A stretch of 64,000 nt of DNA from Wolbachia endosymbiont (group A) of Longitarsus flavicornis (lineage in GTDB: Bacteria; Pseudomonadota; Alphaproteobacteria; Rickettsiales; Anaplasmataceae), in contig NZ_OZ008337.1 in the NCBI RefSeq assembly GCF_963931955.1, positions 496,001-560,000 of the forward strand, read 5' to 3'. Position 1 is the first letter of the stretch. Each line of letters starts with the position of its first letter. The notes under the pieces are model-generated. The model did no database searches. It saw nothing but the letters and a program-made list of their open reading frames with translations, and was not told where the DNA came from. Positions 9,221-18,360 of the stretch are shown one piece after another. A program made the position numbers and the translations under genes.

Positions 9221-10408
9221 TTAAGACTGCTTATCCTGCTTTTTTAACCATAAGAGCCCAAAAACAGCTATTAGCAAACATACAGGAATAATTGATGTTG
9301 CTTTTATCAGCAATTCAACACTATACACAGGATTTCCTTGTATTACTGTTCTATCCCAACACAAATCTATTATTTTTGCGATTCCAGTGTGAAAAAAATA
9401 GCCAAAACCCATGACTATCATGTTTGACACAGCTGTAGCCAGGCCTACCAAGTTATTATTCACATAACTTAGTGCTTTATAAATTGTAACTACTTGATAT
9501 CCAGATGCGAAACCAATAATAAAAAGCGTAGGTAATACAACATACAAGCCACCAATCTGAGTAAAAAGTAATAAAAAACCGGCGATCATTGCAAATGAAC
9601 AGGCAATTATTACTTCATAATGCTTATTTTTATATTTTTCCAATAAATAAGCCAAAGAGAATGATCCTGTTAACATTCCTATCAATATTACGGAAGAGAG
9701 AGAAGATGCTAAGTCTTCATTCATTTCATATACTTCAAAAAAGAATGCCTTTGCCCAACCATCCGCAAAACCTTGCATTGGACCGACCATGAGTCCACCA
9801 AAAAAGCTAATTAGAATAATATGCTTGTTGAAAAGTATGTTTTTTAAGTCTCTAATGCTAACTTTTTTCTGCTGAGCATTGCTTTCAGGTGTTACTAAGA
9901 ACAGCAACAGAGCAAGTAAACACCCAAATGCTGAGAAGGTATAGATAACATAATTCCAGCCAAATTTATCGAGTAAGAAGTCTAAAGGTAATCCGCCACA
10001 TATCCCTCCCAAAATTCCTATAATTATAGATAAGCTGGCCATTCTTGCTGATTTTTCTTGCGCAAAATACATGCTTGCAACTTTAAAAAGCCCAATTGCT
10101 GAAGCGGATGACCCAATTCCAACGACTATTCTGCCAAGTATTGAATAATACCACTCATCAAAGCATATAAGTGGTAATGTTCCGGTAAATGTTAAGACAA
10201 TACAAATAGGCAAAACAAATTTTGGCCCGAATTTGTCAAGAGCAAGACCAATAGGTATGTGAGCCAGCGTATAGCCTACATAGTATAACCCACCAAACTG
10301 GCCAACATCTGCAATACTTATGTTAAATTTTGTTATCAATTCAGGCGCAATTATGTTTGGAATTACGCGTAATATATATTGGTATGCATAAAACAGTGAC
10401 GCCAACAA
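9221..10408 (-). CDS. MFS transporter
   Basis: A ~395-residue polytopic protein with about 12 hydrophobic helices and the major facilitator layout. After the first helix comes YTLAHIPIGLALDKFGPKFV, which matches the MFS loop 2-3 signature (G-x-x-x-D-x-x-G). The two halves are separated by a charged loop near residue 185 (QQKKVSIRDLKN). Substrate unknown. No ATG is available at the N-terminus: the frame is open back to a TAA ~33 bases upstream and the best initiator seen is TTG at 10408, so either a non-ATG start is used or the 5' end is eroded. Downstream of glyA in transcription terms it is the upstream neighbour, 40 bp away. Confidence 0.8.
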   Translation of the reverse strand: MLASLFYAYQYILRVIPNIIAPELITKFNISIADVGQFGGLYYVGYTLAHIPIGLALDKFGPKFVLPICIVLTFTGTLPLICFDEWYYSILGRIVVGIGSSASAIGLFKVASMYFAQEKSARMASLSIIIGILGGICGGLPLDFLLDKFGWNYVIYTFSAFGCLLALLLFLVTPESNAQQKKVSIRDLKNILFNKHIILISFFGGLMVGPMQGFADGWAKAFFFEVYEMNEDLASSLSSVILIGMLTGSFSLAYLLEKYKNKHYEVIIACSFAMIAGFLLLFTQIGGLYVVLPTLFIIGFASGYQVVTIYKALSYVNNNLVGLATAVSNMIVMGFGYFFHTGIAKIIDLCWDRTVIQGNPVYSVELLIKATSIIPVCLLIAVFGLLWLKKQDKQS

Positions 10409-10615
10409 CCAGATTAAAAATTCCTCTGCAATACTTTACCCCAAAGCTAGTATTATAGATACTCTGTTTATAGAAAACAATACTTTTATGAATACTTATT
10501 TTAATTTACCGGAATTTTATACAGTTGAACTCATAGCCAACATAAGTAGTTTATGCATTAACTAAATTTTCCAGGTTCAAGTTTGGATGATGGAAAAAGT
10601 TCACTTTTTCTATTT

Positions 10616-10777
10616 TTAAAAGAGACCTTTTATTTTACTTATAATTTTTTCTACCATATCTACAACTGGCTCATGAATAAGGTATATGAAAAAAATTACA
10701 CCACAAATGATAAGTATATTTATGATTTTACCCTTATTCATCTTTATCTTAAGCTTCACTTTTGTTACAAGATCCAT
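10616..10777 (-). CDS. Small single-pass membrane protein (53 aa)
   Basis: A short frame in the 500-bp gap between the MFS gene and the gene at 10920. It starts at an ATG, has a lysine-rich N-terminus (KVKLKIKMNKGK), one strongly hydrophobic helix (IINILIICGVIFFIYLI), then an amphipathic tail ending in KIKGLF. The positive-inside pattern is what a real small membrane protein would show, and it fits better than the plus-strand frame across the same DNA. No good ribosome site is seen. The rest of 10409-10919 shows nothing recognisable. Confidence 0.4.
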   Translation of the reverse strand: MDLVTKVKLKIKMNKGKIINILIICGVIFFIYLIHEPVVDMVEKIISKIKGLF

Positions 10778-10919
10778 TTTGTTTATGTTTTTATTTCATG
10801 CTGACAATTATATCTTAAATACCATAATTTTCAGTAAAATTTGACTTCAGAAGTATTCTATTAATTCAATATTAACCTTTTTATGTGTAAAATAGTTAAT
10901 ATAATATTAAAGCAGGCTG

Positions 10920-11408
10920 ATGAATATAAGCACGATAGATAATACGCTGCAAAATTACATAACAAAATACATTGAACAAACATTCGCTACACACGTGCTA
11001 GGCAATAGATACGACAAATTGTATAGGAAACTTCTAAGTGGTATAGAAGAGATAATAAAGCTTGCTGTAAATGAAGCAAAACACTACGATGAAAATTTAG
11101 AAGATCTATATAACGATTCAAGATTTAATAAGAAATTTATTCAAGCTGTTGCTAAACATCAGGTGTCGGAATTTTTAAATACTTACCCGAAAAGAAAAGA
11201 AATTGTTGCAGAATTTTACAATGAACATCACATTAACGAAAGTGATTTAAAGACTCTGGAAAAGGGGAAAGATTTAGTAAATAAAATAAATAACATTAAC
11301 TTACTGCAACAAAATGAAAAAAATGAGGAATTCAATATTAGAAAGACACTTGCTCAATCAATAAAAATGCCTTCCATAGAAAAACACAAATTAGAGCATT
11401 CAAGATAA
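10920..11408 (+). CDS. Hypothetical protein (162 aa)
   Basis: A soluble, highly charged, all-alpha-looking protein with no signal peptide or membrane segment. The N-terminal ~100 residues form a regular helical pattern (YITKYIEQ, YRKLLSGIEEIIKLAV, KKFIQAVAKHQVSEFL) and the last ~40 are Asn/Lys-rich and probably flexible. AGCAGG lies a few bases before the ATG. I recognise no family; it converges on aspC. Confidence 0.65.
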   Translation: MNISTIDNTLQNYITKYIEQTFATHVLGNRYDKLYRKLLSGIEEIIKLAVNEAKHYDENLEDLYNDSRFNKKFIQAVAKHQVSEFLNTYPKRKEIVAEFYNEHHINESDLKTLEKGKDLVNKINNINLLQQNEKNEEFNIRKTLAQSIKMPSIEKHKLEHSR

Positions 11409-11461
11409 CCTTAGTGAATATTTTTGACGCGGTGAAATGGGTAATTAATGGATAGTCTATT

Positions 11462-12655
11462 TCATTTTAACTCCTGGCACGCTTTAGTAATACTATCACA
11501 TCCAATTTCTAATTGTTCCTGAGAGGTTGCATAAGAAATTCTGATAAAATTTTCTAGACCAAATGCAATTCCTGGAACCACAGCAACCAAATGATCTTCC
11601 AGTAAGTATTCAGTAAAATCTAAATCATTATTTATTATCTTACCACTTTTTGTGCTTTTACTGAGCAATCCTTCACATGAGACAAATAAATAAAACGCAC
11701 CTTGTGGAACAGATGCTGATAATCCCGGGGCAGAATTTAGCTTTTTCACCATAAAATCTCTACGACTCTTAAAAATCCTTGTTCTTTCCTTCAAAAAACT
11801 ATGGTCACCGTTTAATGCTGCTGCTGCTGCTGCTTGTGCTATCGAATTTGGATTAGAAGTGCTTTGAGACTGCAGCGTAGAGATAGCTTTTACTACATCA
11901 CTTCTACCTGCAATATACCCTATTCTCCAGCCTGTCATTGCATAGGCTTTTGATACTCCATTGACTACAAAAACTCTATCATAAAGCTTCGGCTCAACCT
12001 GAGCGATAGTAAAAAACTTTTCGTCGTATATTATATGCTCATAAATATCATCTGTAACGACATTCACATGTGGATATTCAAGCAATATTTGTGCTATGTC
12101 TTTCAATTCATCACACGTGTACACAGCTCCTGCAGGGTTGTTCGGTGAGTTAAGAATTAACCATTTAGTTTTTTTAGTTATCCTGCTTTTCAATAATTCC
12201 GCTGTCAGTTTAAAATTTTGTTTGCATTCCACTACAACTGGTAAGCCCCCAAAAAGATTTACCATATCAACATATGAAACCCAATAAGGAGCTGGAATAA
12301 TAACTTCATCTCCAGAGTTAATTGTTGCCATGAACAAATTGAATAACACCTGCTTAGCACCTGTACCAACACAGATTTGGTTAAGTGTGTACTCGAGGTT
12401 ATTATCCCTTCTTAACTTATTAATTATTGCCTCTTTCAGTTCACGTGTTCCATCAACAGTAGTATATTTAGTTTTACCTTCACTTATTGCTTGAATAGCC
12501 GCTTTTTTTATATGATCTGGAGTATCAAAATCTGGTTCTCCTGCAGCTAAAATACAGATCTTTTTTCCTTCATTTTTCAACTTATTTGCCTTATCAGTTA
12601 CAGCAATCGTAGGTGATGGTTTTATTAGGGACATTCTTTTTGCAAGGTCTGACAT
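11462..12655 (-). CDS. aspC: Aspartate aminotransferase (class I/II PLP)
   Basis: 397-residue aminotransferase that interconverts aspartate/oxaloacetate and glutamate/2-oxoglutarate. Seen: AAGEPDFDTP near the N-terminus, NSPNNPAGAVY for the substrate-arginine region, DDIYEHI, the PLP lysine in VVNGVSKAYAMTGWRIGY, and FIRISYATS with the C-terminal substrate arginine. Subgroup I-gamma (alphaproteobacterial AatA type). It lies 68 bp downstream of hemE in the same direction. Confidence 0.93.
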   Translation of the reverse strand: MSDLAKRMSLIKPSPTIAVTDKANKLKNEGKKICILAAGEPDFDTPDHIKKAAIQAISEGKTKYTTVDGTRELKEAIINKLRRDNNLEYTLNQICVGTGAKQVLFNLFMATINSGDEVIIPAPYWVSYVDMVNLFGGLPVVVECKQNFKLTAELLKSRITKKTKWLILNSPNNPAGAVYTCDELKDIAQILLEYPHVNVVTDDIYEHIIYDEKFFTIAQVEPKLYDRVFVVNGVSKAYAMTGWRIGYIAGRSDVVKAISTLQSQSTSNPNSIAQAAAAAALNGDHSFLKERTRIFKSRRDFMVKKLNSAPGLSASVPQGAFYLFVSCEGLLSKSTKSGKIINNDLDFTEYLLEDHLVAVVPGIAFGLENFIRISYATSQEQLEIGCDSITKACQELK

Positions 12656-12723
12656 ATCTTACTGAAGCTAAATTCAAATGATAAACCCCGTACAACAAAA
12701 AAGCTAGAATTTTGTGTATTGTA

Positions 12724-13740
12724 TTAGTAGCTTTTTACCAGGTTTACCAACGCAGCAATATTTTCAACTGGAGTGTCAGGGAGTACTCCATGTCCAAGAT
12801 TAAATATGAAGGGTAAATCTCTAAAGCAATCTATTATACGTTTCGCCTCTTTTATTGCTTCCATTTTATTATAGGCTAAAAGATTAGGAGCAAGATTTCC
12901 TTGTAGAGGAATTTTTAGATTCGCTTTCGCCCATTCTATTGGAACGTCATAATCTATACTTACTGCAGATACACCTGTTTGTTCGCAGTAATCTTTATAA
13001 AGATTTCCAGCAGACCTTGGAAAACCTATTATTGGAAAATCAGAAAATCTATCCTTTATTGCCAAGACAATTCTCTTTGTTGGTTCAATAACATATTCTT
13101 TAAACAATGGTTCCGATAATGCACCAGCATTACTGTCAAATAGCTGAATAACATCTGCTCCAAACTCTATCTGTTTAATCAGATAAATAATTGTTGCTTC
13201 CGTTATTCGGTCAATTATTTCTTTCAAAGATGAAGGGCAAAAATTTAGTACCTTGGAAAAAGTTTTGCTGCTTCCGCCTTCTATAATATATGAAGCTATT
13301 GTCCACGGTCCTCCAGCAAATCCTATGAGAGACTTTTTTTTTGATAGTTGACTTCTGACTTTTTTTATAGCGTTTAGAATTGGTAAGGTTTTAGTTTCAA
13401 TGTCTTGTGGACTTTTCAATTCTTTAGGACTTTCTATAGGTTTTATTCTCGGGCCCACATTGCGCAGGAAATTCACGTCACAACCCAAAATATCAGCTAT
13501 TATTAAAATGTCTGAAAAAATTATCGCCGCATCTACGTCAAATCTTGTCATTGGCTGCAACGTTAATTCTGCAACCAAATCTGTGTTGTAGCACATCTTC
13601 ATGAAATTGCCCATGCTTTCCACTGCTTTACGGTACTCAGGAAGAGACCTGCCAGCCTGACGCATTAGCCAAATAGGCACTCTTTCACTTGGCTCATTTC
13701 GTTTGATAACTTCTACTATTGTTGTTTTACTGCTTTCCAA
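12724..13740 (-). CDS. hemE: Uroporphyrinogen decarboxylase
   Basis: 338 residues, usual family length. It decarboxylates the four acetate groups of uroporphyrinogen III to give coproporphyrinogen III in haem synthesis. Signature WLMRQAGRSLPEYR lies near residue 25, with the conserved aspartate in FSDILIIADILG and the late motif FNLGHGVLPDTP. Its start codon directly borders the probable oriC; hemE next to the origin is shared with Caulobacter and Rickettsiales. Confidence 0.96.
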   Translation of the reverse strand: MESSKTTIVEVIKRNEPSERVPIWLMRQAGRSLPEYRKAVESMGNFMKMCYNTDLVAELTLQPMTRFDVDAAIIFSDILIIADILGCDVNFLRNVGPRIKPIESPKELKSPQDIETKTLPILNAIKKVRSQLSKKKSLIGFAGGPWTIASYIIEGGSSKTFSKVLNFCPSSLKEIIDRITEATIIYLIKQIEFGADVIQLFDSNAGALSEPLFKEYVIEPTKRIVLAIKDRFSDFPIIGFPRSAGNLYKDYCEQTGVSAVSIDYDVPIEWAKANLKIPLQGNLAPNLLAYNKMEAIKEAKRIIDCFRDLPFIFNLGHGVLPDTPVENIAALVNLVKSY

Positions 13741-13845
13741 TCTATTTTATCTATTCTTCTGTATATTAAAGTATAGTAGTAATAATAGTCCTATCAACAA
13801 CTTGTTACTAACTTAAAATTCGGTAAAAATTGGTGTTGTTCAATT

Positions 13846-13854
13846 TGTGGATAA
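13846..13854 (-). promoter_or_regulatory. DnaA box
   Basis: Exact TTATCCACA on the minus strand. Confidence 0.75.
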
Positions 13855-14047
13855 ATATGTTAATAACTTCTGTATGCTATTGATTTTCTGTTATGATTTA
13901 TGTGTATAAGTAAGATATTCAGAGTGTTAGTAATTTTCTTTTATGGAAAATATTTTACCATCATGCATTGTTACATAACTATGTATATGTTGTTGAAAAA
14001 GTTGTTGATCAATTGTTGGTATTTTATATCAACAAATAATTCACAAA

Positions 14048-14067
14048 TTAATTTGACATTATTCACA
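14048..14067 (+). promoter_or_regulatory. CtrA-like site overlapping DnaA-like box
   Basis: TTAA (14048-14051), seven bases, TTAT (14059-14062), one mismatch from the CtrA consensus. The second half is also the first half of TTATTCACA. Confidence 0.45.
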
Positions 14068-14142
14068 TGCTTATTAAACATTTAATAACAGTTTTCTTGA
14101 TAAATCTAATCTGAAAACGTTTTTGCCATTACAGAGAATAAA

Positions 14143-14961
14143 TTGAGTAAAAAAAGAACCTTAGTAGAAAAAATAGTATACAAAATTTTTCTCTTCCTTT
14201 TCAAAAGAGCTTCTGTGTTGGAAAAGTGTGCAACTGAGGCATTAATGAAAAATCTGCCAGACCTTAATATATTTAATGGTCTATTAAAATTCCGCGATTG
14301 TGGTATAATGGATATAATGACTCCACGTACAGAGATATACGCAGTAAACATTGAGTCAAGCGAGCGTGAAATAATAAAGAAGATAAAAAACACTTGCCAC
14401 ACTAAAATACCAATTTATAGAAATAACTTTGATAACGTAATAGGCTTTTTTTATGTAAAAGATGTTATTTTAAATAGGGATAAAAATTTTAATCTGAGAA
14501 ATATTATACAAAGCGTAATATTTGTTCCGCCCTCGATGAAGACAACTAATCTTTTTATTAGAATGAAATCTTCTAAATCATGCTTAGCTATCGTATTGGA
14601 TGAATATGGTGGAACTGATGGTTTAATTTCGATGACCGATCTTATAGAGGAGCTAATACCAAACATTGATAGTGAGAACGAAATAAATTCAGAATATGCC
14701 ATTACTGAATTGTCTCAAAATAAGTTTGAAGTGTCAGCAAGGGCTCTTATAAAGGATATAGAAGATGATCTAAAAATAGAATTACGTGACCCTGAAGAAG
14801 ACTATGTTACACTTGGTGGTTTGATTCTTTCGATTGCTGGTAAAGTGCCTTCTGTAGATGAAGTCATTAAATATAAAAATGGTATGAAGTTTATCATCAA
14901 AGATGCAAATGAGCGCTACATTAATAGAATAGTACTAGACTTAAGTGATTACAAAAATTAG
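14143..14961 (+). CDS. CBS-domain protein (CorC/TlyC-type, COG1253)
   Basis: 272 residues, starting at TTG. Two CBS motifs follow the N-terminal helical part: the first contains GIMDIMTPRTEIYAV and KIPIYRNNFDNVIGFFYVKDV, the second contains LAIVLDEYGGTDGLISMTDLIEEL. The C-terminal ~80 residues (FEVSARALIKDI, LGGLILSIAGKVP) are the CorC/HlyC domain. Family members are tied to magnesium/cobalt efflux or haemolysin-like functions, but substrates are mostly untested. As a membrane-free member it may act with a partner. Its position right of oriC is diagnostic. Confidence 0.85.
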   Translation: MSKKRTLVEKIVYKIFLFLFKRASVLEKCATEALMKNLPDLNIFNGLLKFRDCGIMDIMTPRTEIYAVNIESSEREIIKKIKNTCHTKIPIYRNNFDNVIGFFYVKDVILNRDKNFNLRNIIQSVIFVPPSMKTTNLFIRMKSSKSCLAIVLDEYGGTDGLISMTDLIEELIPNIDSENEINSEYAITELSQNKFEVSARALIKDIEDDLKIELRDPEEDYVTLGGLILSIAGKVPSVDEVIKYKNGMKFIIKDANERYINRIVLDLSDYKN

Positions 14962-15032
14962 ATTTGGTATCCCTTGTCGGGGAATGTTTTGCCTTGAAAC
15001 GAAGGAAAAGTTGTAATAACCAAATATGCAAC

Positions 15033-15685
15033 TCAAGTTATAATTAAACCTATCTCCAGCAAATTATTTTTGCAAATACAATGCATTTCAGTGTTATAGT
15101 ACTCTAATAATAAAGAAGTCATATAGATATTAATATCTTTTGTATTTAAATTAGTGTCATTTTTTTTGATTAATTTGTCTACTAATGATTTGCTTATTGG
15201 TTTGTGTTCATTTAGAATTTTTATAGTTAATAGCGTTTTATCTTCTATTTGACTCAGTAAAACAGACACTAGTTCAACTTCCGCCACTGCACTGGCTATA
15301 GTTAGCACCATATTAGAAATTATCTTATTTATCTTTTCAATTAAATCTTCCTTACCTTTTGTAGAGTATGCATCTATTTTCCATGTGAGCTTTACTTTTT
15401 TTTTAATAAATAATTTTCGATATTAGATTTGGTCTGATCAAAGCTGTAATTATCCACTGAAGAAGAATATGCCTGCTTCATAACTTTATGTTTATATATT
15501 AAATCATCAGAGCTTTCTTTAAGCAGTGACAATGCTTCCTTCTGCGTATCAGCATGGTTCTTATCTATTACTTCAAGCTCTTCTAAGCCAAACATTATTC
15601 CATTCATAGAGTTAGCAAAGTCATGAAGCAGCCGTCCTGATAGCAGCTCCATTATTAACAGTATGTTTTTGATGTTTTTGTTCAT
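15033..15685 (-). pseudogene. chpT: ChpT-like histidine phosphotransferase, frameshifted
   Basis: Two minus-strand frames (15685-15392 and 15311-15033) together form one ChpT-type protein. The first has GRLLHDFANSMNG with the phospho-accepting histidine and the following helix; the second is the degenerate ATPase-like C-terminal domain. They join in frame if one A is added to a run of nine A (15396-15404 on this strand), after which the code reads KKVKLTWKIDAYSTKG and continues to the second frame. ChpT passes phosphate from CckA to CtrA in Alphaproteobacteria. Either the gene is broken or RNA polymerase slippage at the A run restores some product. Confidence 0.68.
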
Positions 15686-15818
15686 TGGATAGTTATAAAT
15701 GATTTAAATTACCCTATATTGGTAAGCATATAATAGTCAATTAAGAGAAAGTTTCGTTGCACTTTTTGTGTTAAAGCATTAATGTAGTATTAATAATTAT
15801 AAAATTTTTGAAAAAGTT

Positions 15819-16856
15819 ATGAACACTTATGCTAAATCAGGAATAGATCTTGAACTATATAATAAGTTAATAAAAGAAGTCAAGCCTATTGCTCAAGAGA
15901 CTACTAGAGAAGAAGTAATCAGCGAAATAGGTTCATTCTCTGCGTTGTTTGATTTTGCTGCACTAAGTAAGAAGTATGACCATCCAGTAATCGTTTCCTC
16001 AACTGATGGAGTGGGCACAAAGCTGTTAATAGCTCAAGAGGTAAATAAGCATGATACTATAGGTATAGATTTAGTTGCAATGTGTGTAAATGACTTACTT
16101 GCAGAAGGAGCAACGCCTTTGTTTTTCCTTGATTACTTTGCAACAGGCGTTTTGACCAAAGATGTTTTATTATCTGTGGTTAAGGGCATTGCAGAGGGGT
16201 GCAAGCAAGCTAAAATAGCATTGGTTGGTGGAGAAACTGCGGAAATGCCTGGAATGTATGGCAATAATCACTATGAACTTGCAGGATTTGTAGTTGGTGT
16301 AGTTGATCGAAAGCAAATTCTTCCAAACTGTAGCATGATGAAAGCAGGTGATTATATAATTGGCTTAGAGTCAAGTGGAATTCACTCAAATGGGTTTTCT
16401 TTAGTGCGCCATATTTTTAAAGATTTAGGTATAAATTATAATGATTTGTCTCCATGGAATAATCAGCCTTGGAAAGAAGTGTTGCTCGAACCAACAAAAA
16501 TATATGTTGATTCTTTGTTGCCTATTATGCCAAAGGTAAAAGGCATTGCACATATAACAGGTGGTGGCTTGATAGATAATATTCCGCGGATTCTTCCAAA
16601 AAACTTATTTGCAAACATAGACATTAATTCCTGGAAATGGCCAGATATATTTTTATGGCTAACAAAGGAGGGTAAAATAGAGAAGAAAGAAATGCTAAAA
16701 ACATTTAATTGTGGTATTGGTATGGTATTGATCGTAAGTTCTGAGAATATGCAAAACGTGAAAAATCATTTCCAAAAACGTGGAGAAAAAATTGAAATTA
16801 TTGGAAAACTTGATGAGGCATGTAACCCTCCACTTGATAGAGTAGTATTTAGTTAA
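15819..16856 (+). CDS. purM: Phosphoribosylformylglycinamidine cyclo-ligase
   Basis: 345 residues; converts FGAM to AIR with ATP in purine synthesis. Visible motifs are VSSTDGVGTKL, GIDLVAMCVNDL, GGETAEMPGMY, GLESSGIHSNGFSLVR and AHITGGGLIDNIPRILP, all typical of PurM. It converges on purC with the stop codons overlapping by 4 bp. Confidence 0.97.
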   Translation: MNTYAKSGIDLELYNKLIKEVKPIAQETTREEVISEIGSFSALFDFAALSKKYDHPVIVSSTDGVGTKLLIAQEVNKHDTIGIDLVAMCVNDLLAEGATPLFFLDYFATGVLTKDVLLSVVKGIAEGCKQAKIALVGGETAEMPGMYGNNHYELAGFVVGVVDRKQILPNCSMMKAGDYIIGLESSGIHSNGFSLVRHIFKDLGINYNDLSPWNNQPWKEVLLEPTKIYVDSLLPIMPKVKGIAHITGGGLIDNIPRILPKNLFANIDINSWKWPDIFLWLTKEGKIEKKEMLKTFNCGIGMVLIVSSENMQNVKNHFQKRGEKIEIIGKLDEACNPPLDRVVFS

Positions 16857-17575
16857 CCTAACTTTACTGACAGTCTTTTTGCAACTTCTAGGTATGCTTC
16901 CTTTAAATCTCCTAAATTCAAACGAAAGACATCTTTATCTAGCTTTTTATAAGTATTTTTATCCCATAATCTGCAGTTATCAGGGCTAATTTCATCAGCT
17001 AAAACGATTTTAGTACTGTCATTTATTAATCTGCCAAATTCTAACTTGAGATCAACTAAATATATACTTGCATTTGAAAATAGGTGGACTAATATTTCGT
17101 TGATTTTTAAAGTTGTAGTTTTAACTTCATCCATTTCTTTGCTAGATAGCCAATCAAAATACAGTATGTGATTTTCACTTACCATTGGGTCGGCTAGGTC
17201 ATCATTTTTGTAAAAAAAATCGATTATAGGAGATGCAAGCCTCTCACCTTCTTTGATATTAAAACGTTTGCAAAAGCTGCCAGCTGCGACATTTCTAACT
17301 ACTACCTCAAGAGGTATTATCTTGAGTTTTTTGACTAGCTGTTCTCTTTCGTTTAGAGTTTTTATAAAGTGTGTGCTAATTTCTGCTTTCTCAAGCTTTT
17401 CCATGATAAAAGCACTAATATGATTATTAATTATTCCTTTACCATCGATTATTTCATATTTTTCCTTATTGAATGCTGTAACATCATCTTTAAAGTGCTG
17501 TATGACAATTGATAAGTCTTCAGTTTCAATAATGGCTTTCGCTTTACCTTCGTATATCGTTTTATTCAGTGACAT
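16853..17575 (-). CDS. purC: SAICAR synthetase
   Basis: 240 residues; joins CAIR and aspartate with ATP. The N-terminus YEGKAKAI is the ATP-binding entry, followed by FKDDVTAFN, GKGIINNHISAF, PLEVVVRNVAAGSF and the aspartate/substrate motif LVDLKLEFG...DEISPDNCRLWD. Complete and of normal length. Purine genes purM and purC lie tail to tail. Confidence 0.97.
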   Translation of the reverse strand: MSLNKTIYEGKAKAIIETEDLSIVIQHFKDDVTAFNKEKYEIIDGKGIINNHISAFIMEKLEKAEISTHFIKTLNEREQLVKKLKIIPLEVVVRNVAAGSFCKRFNIKEGERLASPIIDFFYKNDDLADPMVSENHILYFDWLSSKEMDEVKTTTLKINEILVHLFSNASIYLVDLKLEFGRLINDSTKIVLADEISPDNCRLWDKNTYKKLDKDVFRLNLGDLKEAYLEVAKRLSVKLG

Positions 17576-17649
17576 GTTTAATTTAACTATATATTATATC
17601 AATTTACTATTCTTAGAGTATAGCCCCAAATAACTTAAAATAAACCTTA

Positions 17650-18360
17650 ATGGCATTCAATGTTACAATATTAACCATATTCCCAGAAATGTTCCCGGGG
17701 TTTTTGAACTATTCTCTTGCCGGAAAAGCGTTAGAAAAAAAAATATGGAACCTTGAAGTAATAAATATTCGTTCTTTTGCGAAAGATAAACATTCAACTG
17801 TGGATGATGTTCCATATGGAGGTGGAGCAGGAATGGTTATGCGTTCTGATGTAGTTGGTGATGCAGTAGATAGTATGCTCTCTGTTCATAAAAACACTAA
17901 GTTTATTTACATGACTCCATCTGGCGCGAAGTTTAATCAGAATATTGCCAGAGAATTATTAGAGTTTCCTCATATAACAATATTGTGTGGTCGATTTGAA
18001 GGTATTGACCAAAGGATAATTGATGCGTATACTCCTTATGAGTTAAGTATTGGAGATTATATACTTTCAGGAGGTGAGCCAGCTGCGATGGTGGTTCTTG
18101 ATGCATGCATTAGACTTCTTCCAGGTGTAGTAAATAATACCGATAGTATTACTGAAGAAAGTTTTAGTTATGATGGTGGTATGCTTGAATATCCTCAATA
18201 TACTAGACCTGAGCAGTGGAAGGGATATAAAGTACCTGAGGTTTTGTTATCTGGCAATCACAAAAAAATAAGTGATTGGAGGCAGAAGCAGTCTCATGTT
18301 ATAACAAAAAAGCGTAGGCCTGAATTATTGAATGGAGAGATAAATGACAAATTTACTTAA
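17650..18360 (+). CDS. trmD: tRNA (guanine-N1)-methyltransferase
   Basis: 236 residues; makes m1G37 in tRNAs with G36. SPOUT fold with the deep-knot motifs VPYGGGAGMVM, LCGRFEGIDQR and SIGDYILSGGEPAA. The gene overlaps rplS by 17 bp, as in the common rpsP-rimM-trmD-rplS operon, although rpsP and rimM are not here. Confidence 0.97.
   Translation: MAFNVTILTIFPEMFPGFLNYSLAGKALEKKIWNLEVINIRSFAKDKHSTVDDVPYGGGAGMVMRSDVVGDAVDSMLSVHKNTKFIYMTPSGAKFNQNIARELLEFPHITILCGRFEGIDQRIIDAYTPYELSIGDYILSGGEPAAMVVLDACIRLLPGVVNNTDSITEESFSYDGGMLEYPQYTRPEQWKGYKVPEVLLSGNHKKISDWRQKQSHVITKKRRPELLNGEINDKFT

Larger units (their letters stand above)
13741..14142. other. Probable chromosomal replication origin (oriC)
   Basis: Very AT-rich ~400 bp between hemE and the CBS-domain gene, the position described for oriC in Wolbachia and relatives. 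It holds a perfect DnaA box, TTATCCACA, on the minus strand at 13846-13854, and TTATTCACA on the plus strand at 14059-14067. The latter overlaps a CtrA-like site, TTAA-N7-TTAT, at 14048-14062; another near match (TTAA-N7-TAAA) is near 13813. Most genes on either side point away from it. A 61-codon frame inside is judged spurious. Confidence 0.8.

Noticed and set aside
10583..10804. 73-codon plus-strand frame rich in Tyr/Phe
   Set aside because: It shadows the more protein-like minus-strand frame at 10616-10777.
13900..14085. 61-codon plus-strand frame
   Set aside because: Lies in the probable oriC; amino acid content reflects AT-rich DNA and no ribosome site is seen.
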